Source: Tremella fuciformis (Eukaryota; Basidiomycota; Tremellomycetes; Tremellales; Tremellaceae). From it: a DNA stretch of 64,000 nucleotides. This document shows positions 1 through 10,044 of this stretch, piece by piece (the stretch's first letter is position 1; the number at the start of each line of letters is the position of its first letter). The notes under the pieces are model-generated. The model was not told the DNA's origin. It made no database searches and saw only the letters and a list, made by a program, of their open reading frames with translations. The stretch is from NCBI GenBank assembly GCA_032768795.1, contig CP136499.1, positions 62,001 to 126,000 of the forward strand, read 5' to 3'. The position numbers and the translations under genes were made by a program.

Positions 1-2470
1 CCCCTGCATCCAGTTTCAAGGTCCACGTCGTGTTGGCGGATTTGTGTACAAGCTGGGTCAGCTGGACACTCATATCATCGAGACCCCACCTTTAATCGTG
101 AGTACCGCCTGATCCTCATGCCCATAGTCATCATGAAGGCATCGCGTCCCCTCGGGTTCCCGGCTGACAGACAGAAGCGTCCGGTGACCCTTGTGCTGGC
201 GTCCGTATCGTGATCACCGACATCTGGAGCGCCTGAAAAATCCACTATAAAAGGCGCAGAGAGTAGCATGGAAGGCACCGACCTGCTCGAGCCCTCGTTG
301 CCACTACCCGGATCTTGCTTATTTCGCCCACAGCACGAATAATCGAGCCTTTGCTCTCGGGCGCAGCCAACTCCATGACGAGAAATATTCTTCGCGCAGA
401 CGCATTCGACCTTTGCTCTCTGGCGGATCAACACGAAGACATTGCGATCATCACCCTAGATATGCAAGCTACTGCCGGCGGAGCTGGAGAGTATCAGTTG
501 AAGGCGGTCAGTCCCGTGACTAGGACGTCAAAGCAGTCGTAAGACCATCAATACCCTTGATGCTCAGCGTGCGTCATCTTTCAGCAACGAGCGCGATGCC
601 TTCTGACCGAATGACTGACGTGCAGATAATGCGGCGATCCGCGAGAGATCAACGGGCAACTCCCTAGGGCTGTATCGCCAGGGCGATGCGTCAGAGCCCC
701 GCTCAAGCATTTATGTCGCTGTCCACTGGGCGGCGGGTTCTGGAATGCGGTTCGGGATCTACGATATCGAGAGAGAACAGCGGGCTCCTGTGTGGACGGG
801 ACCGGAAGATTGCATTCACCGCCATTACTCGTCGCTTTCGTACTCCAGCGAGGCCAAGCCAAGGACAGGGCGGCGCAAAGCGAAGAACGGACCTAGCAGA
901 AAGCAGTCGCGAGGCGATGATGTCCTCTCGTAAATATTTTGAAAGTCGTGTACGATGAATATGCTGATGGACAGTCGACGCATCCCTCGGTCCATCGACA
1001 GCATCGCGCTTATGATTTTCCGGCTCGTAGTTTGTCTGGCAGGCAATCGTAGACTGCCTATGGCCTCCTTCGTCGCTCAACAGCTCACCGACCGCGCCGA
1101 GGAGAACGACAAGTGAGCCAGAGAACCGAGATCAAGGCAAGCCATGGGTTCTTGGCTTTCAGATGGAGTGCAAGCCGGGGGGAGTTCAGGCGGCTTCTTC
1201 CACCATTGCGTACTCGCAATAACTGCACAAGCCCGTCTTGTCTTGATCACACCCGTGCTCAGACCGGCTTCCGCTTCTGCTGCTGTCGATATGACATCGT
1301 CTTCTGACCTGTTCAGGCAGGCAGAGGAGCTTATGGGGAAGTAAACCGACAGACAGCCCCACCTCAGCGTCAGCACCCACGAATCGACCCAGGCGTCTTC
1401 GTCCCTGTCGGCTGTGTCCGGCGCATTGTAAGCCCTCTCCCCGGCTGGCGACCTCGCCCAGCGTCAATATAGCAGGGACCTGTTGTTATGGACGGCACGC
1501 TTCGGCCTCTGCCGCGCCAACGTGGAAGTCAGGGTGAGTCGGACGATCTCTATCGCTACTGGTCAAGCGTGTCGCTGACTTCTAGTTGTCTTTCTGTACG
1601 CGTGGAAAGGCCAGGCTCAACTAGGGCATCCGCTCGCTGGACGATCCGGTCAGCTGTCTGCTTCGAGTGGCTGTCGGTGCTCCTCTAGCGCATCTCGATG
1701 CTACCACTCGACTAGGCCCATCCGTCTGCACTTGCCTGGCGCTACCAGGGCAAGACGCGGTATGACGACTGTCGCAGCAGACTCGGGAGGTGCGTCCCGT
1801 GGGCATCGTCATCTGGTGTCCATGTCTGACTGTCAGAAGACCGCGACAGCCCGTCAGAAAGCGGTGCTCCAACTTCGAGGGCCTACGACAAAACAAAATT
1901 ACAACACTGCCAAACAGCCCATCGATCGATCCCCTATAGGGGAACCGGCTTATCTTACCCGCGACGGGCCCGCTGGGTATCATCAGGCCTATTGCTACCT
2001 TCGCCACCGATACGTCTATGGCTTCAAGCGGTGACTAGGCAGCCACCGAGTCGTCGAGTCCACCTCCTCGCAGGCATGTGTGATCGATCTCAGGAAAATG
2101 TTGACGCGGGCTTCCCACCCGCCATTCCTTGGCAAGGGCAAAAGGTCAGTCCATGCACATTCATGTATGCAGCCTGGGACTCTGAGAAGCTGGCAGCAAA
2201 AGGTCTCGTGGTCATGCTAGGACTCGCCTCCCGCCGCGCCGCCACGCCTACACCATAGCACGCCACTCAACGGTGTCTCCTACTTTTAAATCTTGAATGA
2301 TCCCGCGGCCAACGTAGAGACGTAGGACGACTATACGTACAGGGTCATAGCGAAGGCCGCATGCCTCATGCTATCTTGAACAGGGTTCATGCATGACTCG
2401 GTCCATAGAATACAAGGCTGCATAGGACTTGATGATCGTTCGAATTCGGTACCGGCCCGGCTCAAGGGCC
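1..2470. other. Gene-poor left flank
   Basis: Only short open frames of up to about 165 codons occur here, on both strands and overlapping one another. None shows a recognisable domain, a convincing intron chain or a long low-complexity linker like those of the neighbouring genes. I see no transposon termini. It is best read as intergenic or long-degraded DNA. Confidence 0.5.
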
Positions 2471-4402
2471 TCAAGCAAAGGGCATGTCAGGAGGGCTTGC
2501 CAAAACAGTGTTATCAAAATACGCCTCAGTAGCCAGGTGCGCGACCAGCGCTCTGGCAGGCATGACCGAAACCCATTTCGATCCTCCAGTATCCCCGCCG
2601 ACCACGAAGCCGTACACTTGGCCCTCTGGCCCGATAAGGGATGCTCCCGAATCCCCTTCGGCTGCCAGGTACCTGTCGGATCCCGCGATGACCTGGGCCA
2701 AGTAGGCGAGACCCGCCTTTCCCTGAACCGTAGCTTCGGACAGATCCGATAAGATGGTCCCCTGACGCAAGCCCGAAGTCCGACCGTGTAGAAGGATCGG
2801 GTCCATGCCAAAATCGTGTATGGCCAGAGACGTAACAGCGTGAAGAGGCTTGAACAAGAGGGTCTTGCCAATGTTATATTGTGTGACGTGATCTACGCTC
2901 GTCATGTTCAAAACATTCTGCGGCAACAACCGTTTCAAGTATAGTGCCTCGGCCAGAAGCGCCACACTGAATGTCTCGTGCACTGACGCGATGTTCTCCT
3001 CACGGGTATCCAGGAGGTGTCCCGAAGAGCGAAGGTGGGTCGCAAAGTCTGGTTCGAAGCGGATCACAGCGAAATCTGCCATATCTGACGAATGATCGCA
3101 TTTGCCCCGATCGGGCGAATATATCACCCACCCAATTGGCTTGGGCTGTGTTGAAAATTGATCGGGAAGAAACCGGTGTGCGAGCTCGAGGATTATGGAC
3201 CGCTGTTGGGCTGTAAAATATGGACGATCTATTAAGTTTATGAGGCGAGCAAAGGCCACTTCGTAAGGGTATTCCATTTCCAAGAAGACCGGTACCGGTT
3301 GTGAACACGGTACAGAAGACGCTTGGCCCATTGGGCGCGATCGGACGACTTCTTCGGTGACAAAGAGGCCTGTGGGTTCGGCGCCAAAAGCGACGTGTCT
3401 TGCCGTGATGCCGAACATGTCATACTTGTCACCGTTCGGCTGTATCGGTTTCTGCAATACGAGGCCAATGGTACCGGACATCTGAATCTTGATGGGTATG
3501 CCGAGGCAAGCGCTGTGTCGATGCAAGGCCCTGACATCATCCCGCTGTTCGGAGAAAAGGTGTTTCCACAAGGCCGGGAATTCGCTGAACAAGACAGGCT
3601 CCGATACGACCACCTCTACATCCAGCTTGCTGTCCGTACTCTGAACCCCTTCCTCGTCGAGCAGTGCCAGCACATGATTTCGAAGATCCAACACCAGCTT
3701 GGAGAACTCTACTTGGGTTTCTCGCTTGACGCCGATACTGATGACGGGCCATATCGCGGAGGCGTTGTCGGACAAGGAGGTGGGGGGTTCTACGATTCGC
3801 AGTTCGACTTGAGTTCGCGAGTAGCGTGGTGCATCTTCGGATCTGTCGAGGTAAGACAATACGTCATTCAGGAGGTGCTGATTCCATCTGGAAAAGACGG
3901 GGTGATTCCTGGGCATAAGACCCCTCGGACGAGCGGCTGCAATTCTTCTCGGAACGGTGGAAGCCAACACATTGGGCTGAGAAGGCTGGTCATGATGATC
4001 GATGGTAGGAGGAAGTCGAGGCGGTACTGTGGTTGTGGTCGGGCTTGAAATTGATCCTTCAACACTGTACGTCGCCGATGATGCGCTGCCCGGTGCCTGC
4101 GATCGGACAATGTCCGATTGAGGTCGATCTGCTCGAGGATTCAGTCGAAAAGGTTCCAACGAGGCGAGCCACTCGTCGTACTGTTCGTACGAATCGCTGT
4201 GGAACGGATAAACTGAATTGCGCCGAGTGTCGGCGTCGCGAGCCGCCATTTTGGTCTCAGCGGGCCGAATGACGAGTGATCGACGGCGAAAAGGTCGAGG
4301 GATTGAGGCTAAGCGGAACAAGTCGTACGGGGAATGAGAAGCGTTGGCCGATTGACACAAGCGCTCAACGGGGGCTACTCGAGCTGTGGCAAGTGTATCC
4401 AA
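2471..4402 (-). CDS. Trypsin-fold serine protease-like protein, paralogue 1
   Basis: A single exon of 643 codons. The C-terminal half carries a chymotrypsin-like triad in order: His336 in GITARHVAF, Asp443 in MADFAVIRF and Ser585 in AEGDSGAS, with a GRTSGLRQGT strand before the serine as in trypsin-fold proteins. Residues 90-170 are low complexity. Residues about 215-265 form a separate alpha/beta segment (WPVISIGVKRETQVEF, LDVEVVVSEP) that also occurs in the gene at 54303-56977, so the two are paralogues with the same architecture. There is no clear signal peptide, so a cytoplasmic or nuclear site is more likely than secretion. The first ATG gives a start at 4402. The ATG at 4249 (MAARDADT, preceded by ACCAAA) has a better context and may be the true start. 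It is divergent from the HNH gene to the right. The active-site pattern is clear; the substrate is unknown. Confidence 0.7.
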   Translation of the reverse strand: MDTLATARVAPVERLCQSANASHSPYDLFRLASIPRPFRRRSLVIRPAETKMAARDADTRRNSVYPFHSDSYEQYDEWLASLEPFRLNPRADRPQSDIVRSQAPGSASSATYSVEGSISSPTTTTVPPRLPPTIDHHDQPSQPNVLASTVPRRIAAARPRGLMPRNHPVFSRWNQHLLNDVLSYLDRSEDAPRYSRTQVELRIVEPPTSLSDNASAIWPVISIGVKRETQVEFSKLVLDLRNHVLALLDEEGVQSTDSKLDVEVVVSEPVLFSEFPALWKHLFSEQRDDVRALHRHSACLGIPIKIQMSGTIGLVLQKPIQPNGDKYDMFGITARHVAFGAEPTGLFVTEEVVRSRPMGQASSVPCSQPVPVFLEMEYPYEVAFARLINLIDRPYFTAQQRSIILELAHRFLPDQFSTQPKPIGWVIYSPDRGKCDHSSDMADFAVIRFEPDFATHLRSSGHLLDTREENIASVHETFSVALLAEALYLKRLLPQNVLNMTSVDHVTQYNIGKTLLFKPLHAVTSLAIHDFGMDPILLHGRTSGLRQGTILSDLSEATVQGKAGLAYLAQVIAGSDRYLAAEGDSGASLIGPEGQVYGFVVGGDTGGSKWVSVMPARALVAHLATEAYFDNTVLASPPDMPFA

Positions 4403-4625
4403 GATTCACGACGACATCGTGGCAAAAGGTTCTTTCAAATCAGTCATCTTCTCCCTTTGGATATGGATTGCTTGAATAGAGAGACGGCCCCCTTGACACA
4501 CTCACGCACCGTATAAAGAAGATGATTGCAGTGGCCGTTCGACAGGAGTATCACAATCCGCCCCGAAGGCAGGCTTCTCACACAACCCGGCAATACACGG
4601 CGTTTTCGAACGTGGCTTTTACGGC
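4403..4625. promoter_or_regulatory. Putative shared promoter of divergent protease/HNH pair
   Basis: Only 223 bp separate the first ATGs of the two divergently transcribed genes (466 bp if the later start of each is used). Any promoters must lie in or near this interval. I see no strong TATA box; this call rests on gene arrangement alone. Confidence 0.35.
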
Positions 4626-7560
4626 ATGCCAGGCGTGTCATTTAATTGTCCCCTCCCCTTTGAGGAGGGTTCCTTTGCATCCATCCCCATTGTCCTATTT
4701 CTACCATCGCAAGCGATGAGCATGAAGAGAATGGCGCTGTTTGATCCTTCCTCTAGGTCGACGATGCCGATGCCGGCGCGTGATACCCCTACGCCAAAGC
4801 CCGAACCGGCCGTTCCGCCAAAAATCCTATCGCTGAAAGATCTTTACCGCTATTTTGATCACCTGCAGAACCCGTCGGCATCGCTGATACGTTCCCCCAA
4901 GCTCGTGATCGCATTCAAGCCATGGGCGTCAAGGTATGAAAAGTCGATGCAGTCATCCTCGCCGTCGATGTCTCCCGCCGCAGCGGGATCCACGGCGAGA
5001 ACCATTATCAGAGAACCGTTCTCGCTCATCAAACTTGGCACGGAACCACATGCTGGGGCAACGATGATATCGATCGTCGATGCCATCGACAAGTTAGCTC
5101 CCGATGCTCCAGAACCCATCACCCAGGAGACGGTGGTCAGACCGCACAACCGGCCCAACGACACCTTGAACAATTACATGCGATCTTTCAAAGTCCCTTA
5201 CTTTGAGTCGCGCTGGGGCGAATTCTCTCCCGAACAGGTCTCTCTGCGCCCGAGGGAGCCTCCTGCTCCATCCTCTGCTGCCCCCATGTCCCCTCTCCCT
5301 TCCTTGGAGAGCACAGCCTCCGATTCGATATCGCATGCGCTAGAGCACGACATTGTCAACACATCCAAGACACCGCCCTCATCCGTCCAGCAAACACCGG
5401 ACTGGCCATCGTCAATGCAGACAAGTACAAGGAGCCAGACCAGCGCGTACGGCAAAGGTGGATCAAAAATCCAGCTTGTAGCCTTCGATGATGTTTACGA
5501 CGTCAAAATTTGGGGAATTCTTGCGAACACATCGGCCAACGCGCAGAATATGGAACTGCTCATGGGTGCGCCATAATCCTCCGTCCCCTGGAGCAGTTGA
5601 TGTGGACTGATCGTCAGGCTTCCCTGAGTACGCTTGTGGATCGGAGAGAACGACTTGGTTGGATGTGTACAGCTTCATTTACCTGCTGTCGAGTCGGATG
5701 ACGCGACGTCTGCCCTGGTACCTGATCGACTTGTCAGGCTGCACAATCAATTGGAACGATACAAATGCTGTCGCTCCAGGAGATTATCTACTGCTGTTGG
5801 GCGACAATTTGCATGGTGAGCTGTTCGCAATCCCCCAATCCGGAACGATCCTCACTGGCTGTTTGCTGACTTACCACCAGCATTCGAACCCTGTGAATGC
5901 CCTCAGTATAGCATTGAGGTTGCAATCGATCGTGGCATTTGCGAGGCCAAATCCAAGAACTCAGTCAAGCAGAAAGGTGTTCAGTCGACTCAGTCGGCTG
6001 CATCCACGGGTGCTGGAGCATCAGCTAGCCAGGTCAAAGAGAGTAAGACGGACAAGGAGGAGGTCGATCCAAACGGGCCACCTCTCTATGCAACGCAGAC
6101 TCGCGTGCGTACACGCGCCATCGTTGCATATGAACACAGTCTTTTGCTGACCAGTAGTCGGCATGCCCCAGATCCTTTATAGAGAAAAGAGACTCGACGT
6201 GTTACATCTGCGGTGCAGTGACATATAGGATCGGCGGCAAAGTCGCGCACATCGTTCCCGACGCTTTGATTGCCGATGTGAGTCTGACGCGATGTATCCG
6301 GTTGGAAGTCGATGAGCACGATCTGACAGACAGCTTCACTCGAAACACCGCTGTGCCTTCGACCCAGACGCCTACTTCCCCGCGCACCCAATGAAGATCA
6401 ACAAAAAACGACCAGACGACGGACCGCTGTCGTACCGGTACGGCGTCAACAACCCTTACATTGGCTGGCGACTGACCGCACACCCTTCGAATCTCATGTG
6501 GTGTTGTGAGGAGTGCGAAAGCTTGTTCGACGATATGCTACAAGGGTTGAACATCTTTCGAGACAATCCCTCCAGGGTGAGAATCCCCTCCGTGTCGGGC
6601 GAGCAGCGTGCGATCCCGGCGTTCTCGGATGGCGAAATGGGAGTCAAGCAACGCCGGCCCGATACGAGACCGTTTGCTCACCTCTATCCGCATGACGAAG
6701 ATCCTCATCTGGAATTGCATCGGTCGGCCCTTCCAAGCCCTCTCCTCTTGGCCATTCAGTTTGTTCAGTTTCTCTTCCGCTGCTTTTTGCCTCGGGAAAA
6801 TGAGCACTACAATATGACGAAAGAACTCGCTCTCAAGTGCGAGGCTTTGCTGGCGAGGCGGGTTTGGTCCTCAACGCAACAGAATGCATCAGCCTCGACA
6901 AATGTCACATCGCGTGGACCTGATCAACAGCAGCAACAACAACAGCAACAACAGCAACAGCAGCAACAGCAGCAACAGCAGCAACAGCAGCAACAGCAGC
7001 AACGGCAACGGCAACAGCATCGAGGTGAATCTGGCATAGGGCGCTCCAGCGACTCGTCGCAACCCGACAACGTGCTTGGCGGACGCCCGATCTCGAAAAT
7101 GGATCCTAGCGGTAAATCTATCGCACTTGCCCTCGACTCGGCAAACTCGGCTCCCTTCTCTGATGAGAGCGGGAGGCAAGTGACGCTCGTTGGCAGTGGC
7201 GATACCGGCACTCTCGTTGAATTTAGCGACAGCAGCATCCCACCGTTGGTCAATGCTTTCGGGACAAGCATCGTAAAGCTCGGTAAGGCTACGAAACCTA
7301 CGACTGCTCACGGCCCATCGCTCGGTATTCCTGCTGCGAGCAAAGACGGCACATCGATCAAGTATGGTGCCTTGGCCAATGCTTCTTGCCCATCGCTCGA
7401 CTGGGCGTCGGCCCACGCCGAGGACCCGCCACCTCCAGCAGTGCATCACGTTCCCGGTTCCCCTTTGGTGGACAAGTCAGGCCGAATGTCTTTTGGGGCC
7501 TCCGTACGGATCGAGCAGTGGCGGCATGGCGTACTTAGCTCCATGCCGTCCGTTGCGTGA
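4626..7560 (+). CDS. Fungal HNH-domain protein with polyglutamine tract (five exons)
   Basis: Model: exons 4626-5565, 5618-5815, 5881-6104, 6158-6277 and 6334-7560, giving 902 aa. Introns are 52, 65, 53 and 56 nt with GT donors (GTGCGC, GTGAGC, GTGCGT, GTGAGT) and AG acceptors, and reading frame is kept across all four. Residues 469-490 read CYICGAV...KVAHIVPDA, and residues 547-561 read NLMWCCEECESLFDD. That pairing (Cys-x2-Cys, AHIvP, then N-L...LFDD) is the layout of the HNH_2-type domain common in basidiomycete proteins of unknown role. The usual histidine before LFD is replaced here, so the nuclease site may be incomplete. Residues about 692-722 are mostly Gln. The start may be at 4716 (MSMKRM) instead. 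Its neighbour is the divergent protease-like gene. DNA cleavage is inferred from family, not shown. Confidence 0.72.
6925..7018 (+). repeat. CAG/CAA repeat encoding polyglutamine
   Basis: About 27 consecutive or near-consecutive Gln codons (mixed CAG and CAA, then CGG/CGA interruptions at the end) within the last exon of the HNH gene. It creates long artificial poly-Leu and poly-Cys frames on the opposite strand. Confidence 0.9.
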
Positions 7561-8147
7561 TTCCACTTCGCGTGGTGGACGGGAGATGCACCACCGCCCT
7601 GCTGCTTCATGAGAATGGGAAAGGGCGGCGTGGCATGGCTCGGTTGAACAGGTTCTTGAGTCTAGAGTCTTGTCGGCTTCATAATTTCAGAAGGACATGC
7701 ACGGATATATATGCCCCGCTTTGCGCACAACAGAAGTTGTCAGCCAGGCAGACAGACGAATTGAACGCGCGAGCCCATCGACGGACCAGTCTTGCTATGA
7801 TTAAGATACGGCTCTGCGGGCGAGACTCACTTGTCCGGCGGAGTCGACTGGGAACAATCAGACCATTCGATGCGACATCATTTAACACATGCCACAAATG
7901 TCGTCAGGCCTCAGCTTCTGCCCCTGCCCAAAGGTCAGAGATGGACTCAAGCAAGACGTGGAATAGCCAGGCGTATATCAGTAGGATCTCTGTCTTCGCC
8001 TGGGATGACAGACATACACAGTGTCGCACCTTTTCGCATTTCTCAAAGATGGACGGGCACGGTGAGCTTGGGCCGTATTCCAAGCAGAGGTCCAAGCTGC
8101 ACTCCTAGCCGGAAACCCATTGTTTCATCGCTAGCATGAAACACGAT
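7561..8147. other. Intergenic, nothing recognised
   Basis: Short overlapping frames only. No domain, repeat or transposon terminus was recognised. Confidence 0.4.
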
Positions 8148-8290
8148 CGGACAGCTGGGGGACAGCCTCCACCAAAATGTCCCCCAGTGAGGGACAGATG
8201 GGGGACAGCCTTGGGGGACAGGTTTGACCATCCCATGTGACAGTGGGGGACATATTGTCCACCATGGGGGACAGCATGGGGGACAGCCTT
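8148..8290. repeat. Degenerate short tandem repeat TGGGGGACAG
   Basis: At least eight copies of a degenerate unit TGGGGGACAG occur within about 140 bp, with spacers of a few bases and one inverted stretch (ATTGTCCACCATGGGGGACA). The unit length is irregular, so this is a cluster of short motifs rather than a strict satellite. Function is unknown; comparable decamer clusters sit in an LTR at 25102-25236. Confidence 0.7.
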
Positions 8291-8373
8291 GACTCAACTG
8301 CCTTGAAAATCTCTAAGTTGAATGCTGTGGACTTAGACATTTTCACAGGTTATGAAATCCCCCCAGCCCCGGG

Positions 8374-8943
8374 CTATTTTGACCATAGCTCAAGAACTAT
8401 GCATCCCCCAGCAGAGGGGAGGGCAGGGGAATGATCAGCTCGATCGTATCTATCGGTAGGTACCTTCAGATCTGCTGGGGGTGGCCCGTAGCAAGAACCC
8501 CGGCTTGGGGACCCCCATATAACCCCTAAGCCTGTGCAGGCCGCCTTGCCCGCAGCCCACAACGCGAGCAGGTCAATAGCACCCTGCAGAGCGGCGCAAA
8601 TGCCGCCGCAAATAAAGTGCGCTGCTGGAACGACCGGGATGGGCATACGCGTCATGTCAATGCCCAACACCAGGCAGGCGGTGTGAATGTTAGGAAACCG
8701 CCGGGCAGTGAAGGCCGGGTTGTAGGCGGTCATGTCGAGTGTAACGTAGTCGTTGCCGCGTCGCTTGAGTTCCGCATCGATGGCGCGCGTGTCATGACCG
8801 ACCAAACTCCAACTTCGCTCCGACCTCCGACTTAACTTCAAGTAATCTTTGCTCTGCTCCGACTCTGCATCATTGGGACATCTACCCACGACAACACTGT
8901 TCACCCAAGTGTTCATTTGAACACAGGTTCCAATCACCCACAC
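8374..8943 (-). other. Open frame of unknown origin
   Basis: A 189-codon frame with a hydrophobic central part (HTACLVLGIDM...PAAHFICGGICAALQGAIDLLALW). I recognise no family. Its start overlaps the LTR-like region to the right, so the first 50 or so codons are probably not protein-coding. It could be a fragment of a transposon protein. Coding status is uncertain. Confidence 0.2.
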
Positions 8944-9305
8944 AAACGTTAGCCTTGGACGACATGCCTGCCACGTTCACCTGAACGCAAGCAGCGTTCA
9001 CCCAACCCCCTTTGGTCACATGAACGCCTTCCAGAAGAAGTAGTATTTGACTGTTCATCCGAACGATCACCCAAACACTTGTGGCATTCACCTGAACGCC
9101 TATTGTATATATAAACCCACAACCTTCTTGTAGATGCCCCAGGATGGATCAGTTTCACATCTCCCAGTGACTTCCCCTCCAGTCCCAGTCCCTCATCCCA
9201 GTCCGATCCCATTCGGTCAAGTTCGACCTCGTTGGAGTCGAACCTCCTAGTCCGTGTCCTTGCTTGACGAGCCAGTGACGACCCCGTTGGGTTACAGCCC
9301 CAACC
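8880..9305 (+). repeat. LTR-like promoter region with GTTCA-NN-TGAAC palindromes
   Basis: Several copies of the palindrome GTTCAnnTGAAC and its half sites (for example GTTCATTTGAAC, GTTCACCTGAAC, GTTCATCCGAAC) precede a TATA box, TGTATATATAAA, near 9105. The same arrangement recurs at 42670-42800 in front of CATATATAAG. The segment ends with CGAGCCAGTGAC near 9270, resembling CGAGCCAGAGACTA in the LTR-like regions near 25725 and 43475. It is probably the remains of one LTR; the boundaries are not defined. Confidence 0.45.
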
Positions 9306-9306
9306 A

Positions 9307-9834
9307 ATGAGAGCGCCCAAGGGTCGCTTCTGGGGCTGGTTCCACGAGGCTTGGAAGGAGGCAGCAACATCCAGGCAGATCTGCAGCACCTGGAGAAAGG
9401 CTGATCTCTGGCCTGCGATCATTGGCGCTGACGGGCCCGAGCATCCCGTCACCCCGCCACTGCAACCAGCCCAAAACCAGCTGCAGACACCCCAGACAAT
9501 CCGCACGCTTCGGTCCTACACGCGGCAGCTGCGTTGCAGCGAGGTGGATCCCAAGGCTGAAAAGGCCCTCAAGGGGCTGGAATTGGTGATTGCCGACCAC
9601 ACGCTCATGCGTCGCTAGCTCAAGGCCGCCAGGGAGGCCAAAAGGCTGGACAAGGTGGCTAGGGGAAAGAGGAGGAAGGTCACCCATCCCCAGGCACAGC
9701 TGTATGACCTGGAGCATCGAGAGAATCATGCTGCAGAGCTGGCGGACCTGCAGGCAAGGGAGACAGAGGCAAGGGGGAGGAGGAGGGCTGCTGCACAAGC
9801 TACAGGCAATTGGCAGCCTCAAGAGCCGCACTGA
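9307..9834 (+). pseudogene. Pogo-type transposase, C-terminal fragment
   Basis: The frame starts FWGWFHEAWKEAATS and continues to TPQTIRTLRSYTRQL and a Lys/Arg-rich coiled tail (KAAREAKRLDKVARGKRRK). This matches the layout of the C-terminal part of fungal pogo transposases, where a tryptophan-rich helix is followed by TPxxxRDLR and a basic coiled coil. A TAG at 9616-9618 interrupts the frame. The DDE catalytic part and HTH are missing, so this is a truncated, dead copy, distinct from the pogo element at 14376-16260. Confidence 0.5.
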
Positions 9835-10044
9835 GCATGCACACCGGGCCCATGTACAGCTGTGTAAAGTCTCATGGCCTCAGCATGCATACATCATGAG
9901 TTCTGCTCATTCTCGTCGGCAGCGGGGTCATGAACGGTGGACGACACGTGTCGGATCACGAATTCCCCCCATTTATGGGCGACATGCACCCAAGTGTTGT
10001 AACTCCTCGTATTATCGTATCATCAGCCATCACCCCTCACCACG
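9835..10044. other. Upstream region of kinase gene
   Basis: No repeat or clear TATA box was seen. It should hold the promoter and 5' UTR of the following gene. Confidence 0.3.

Noticed and set aside
1..2400. Genes among the 60-166 codon frames at the left edge
   Set aside because: Frames overlap on both strands, have no domains and no consistent splice sites.
6889..7449. Minus-strand frames with long poly-Leu and poly-Cys tracts
   Set aside because: They are the antisense shadow of the CAG/CAA repeat in the HNH gene.
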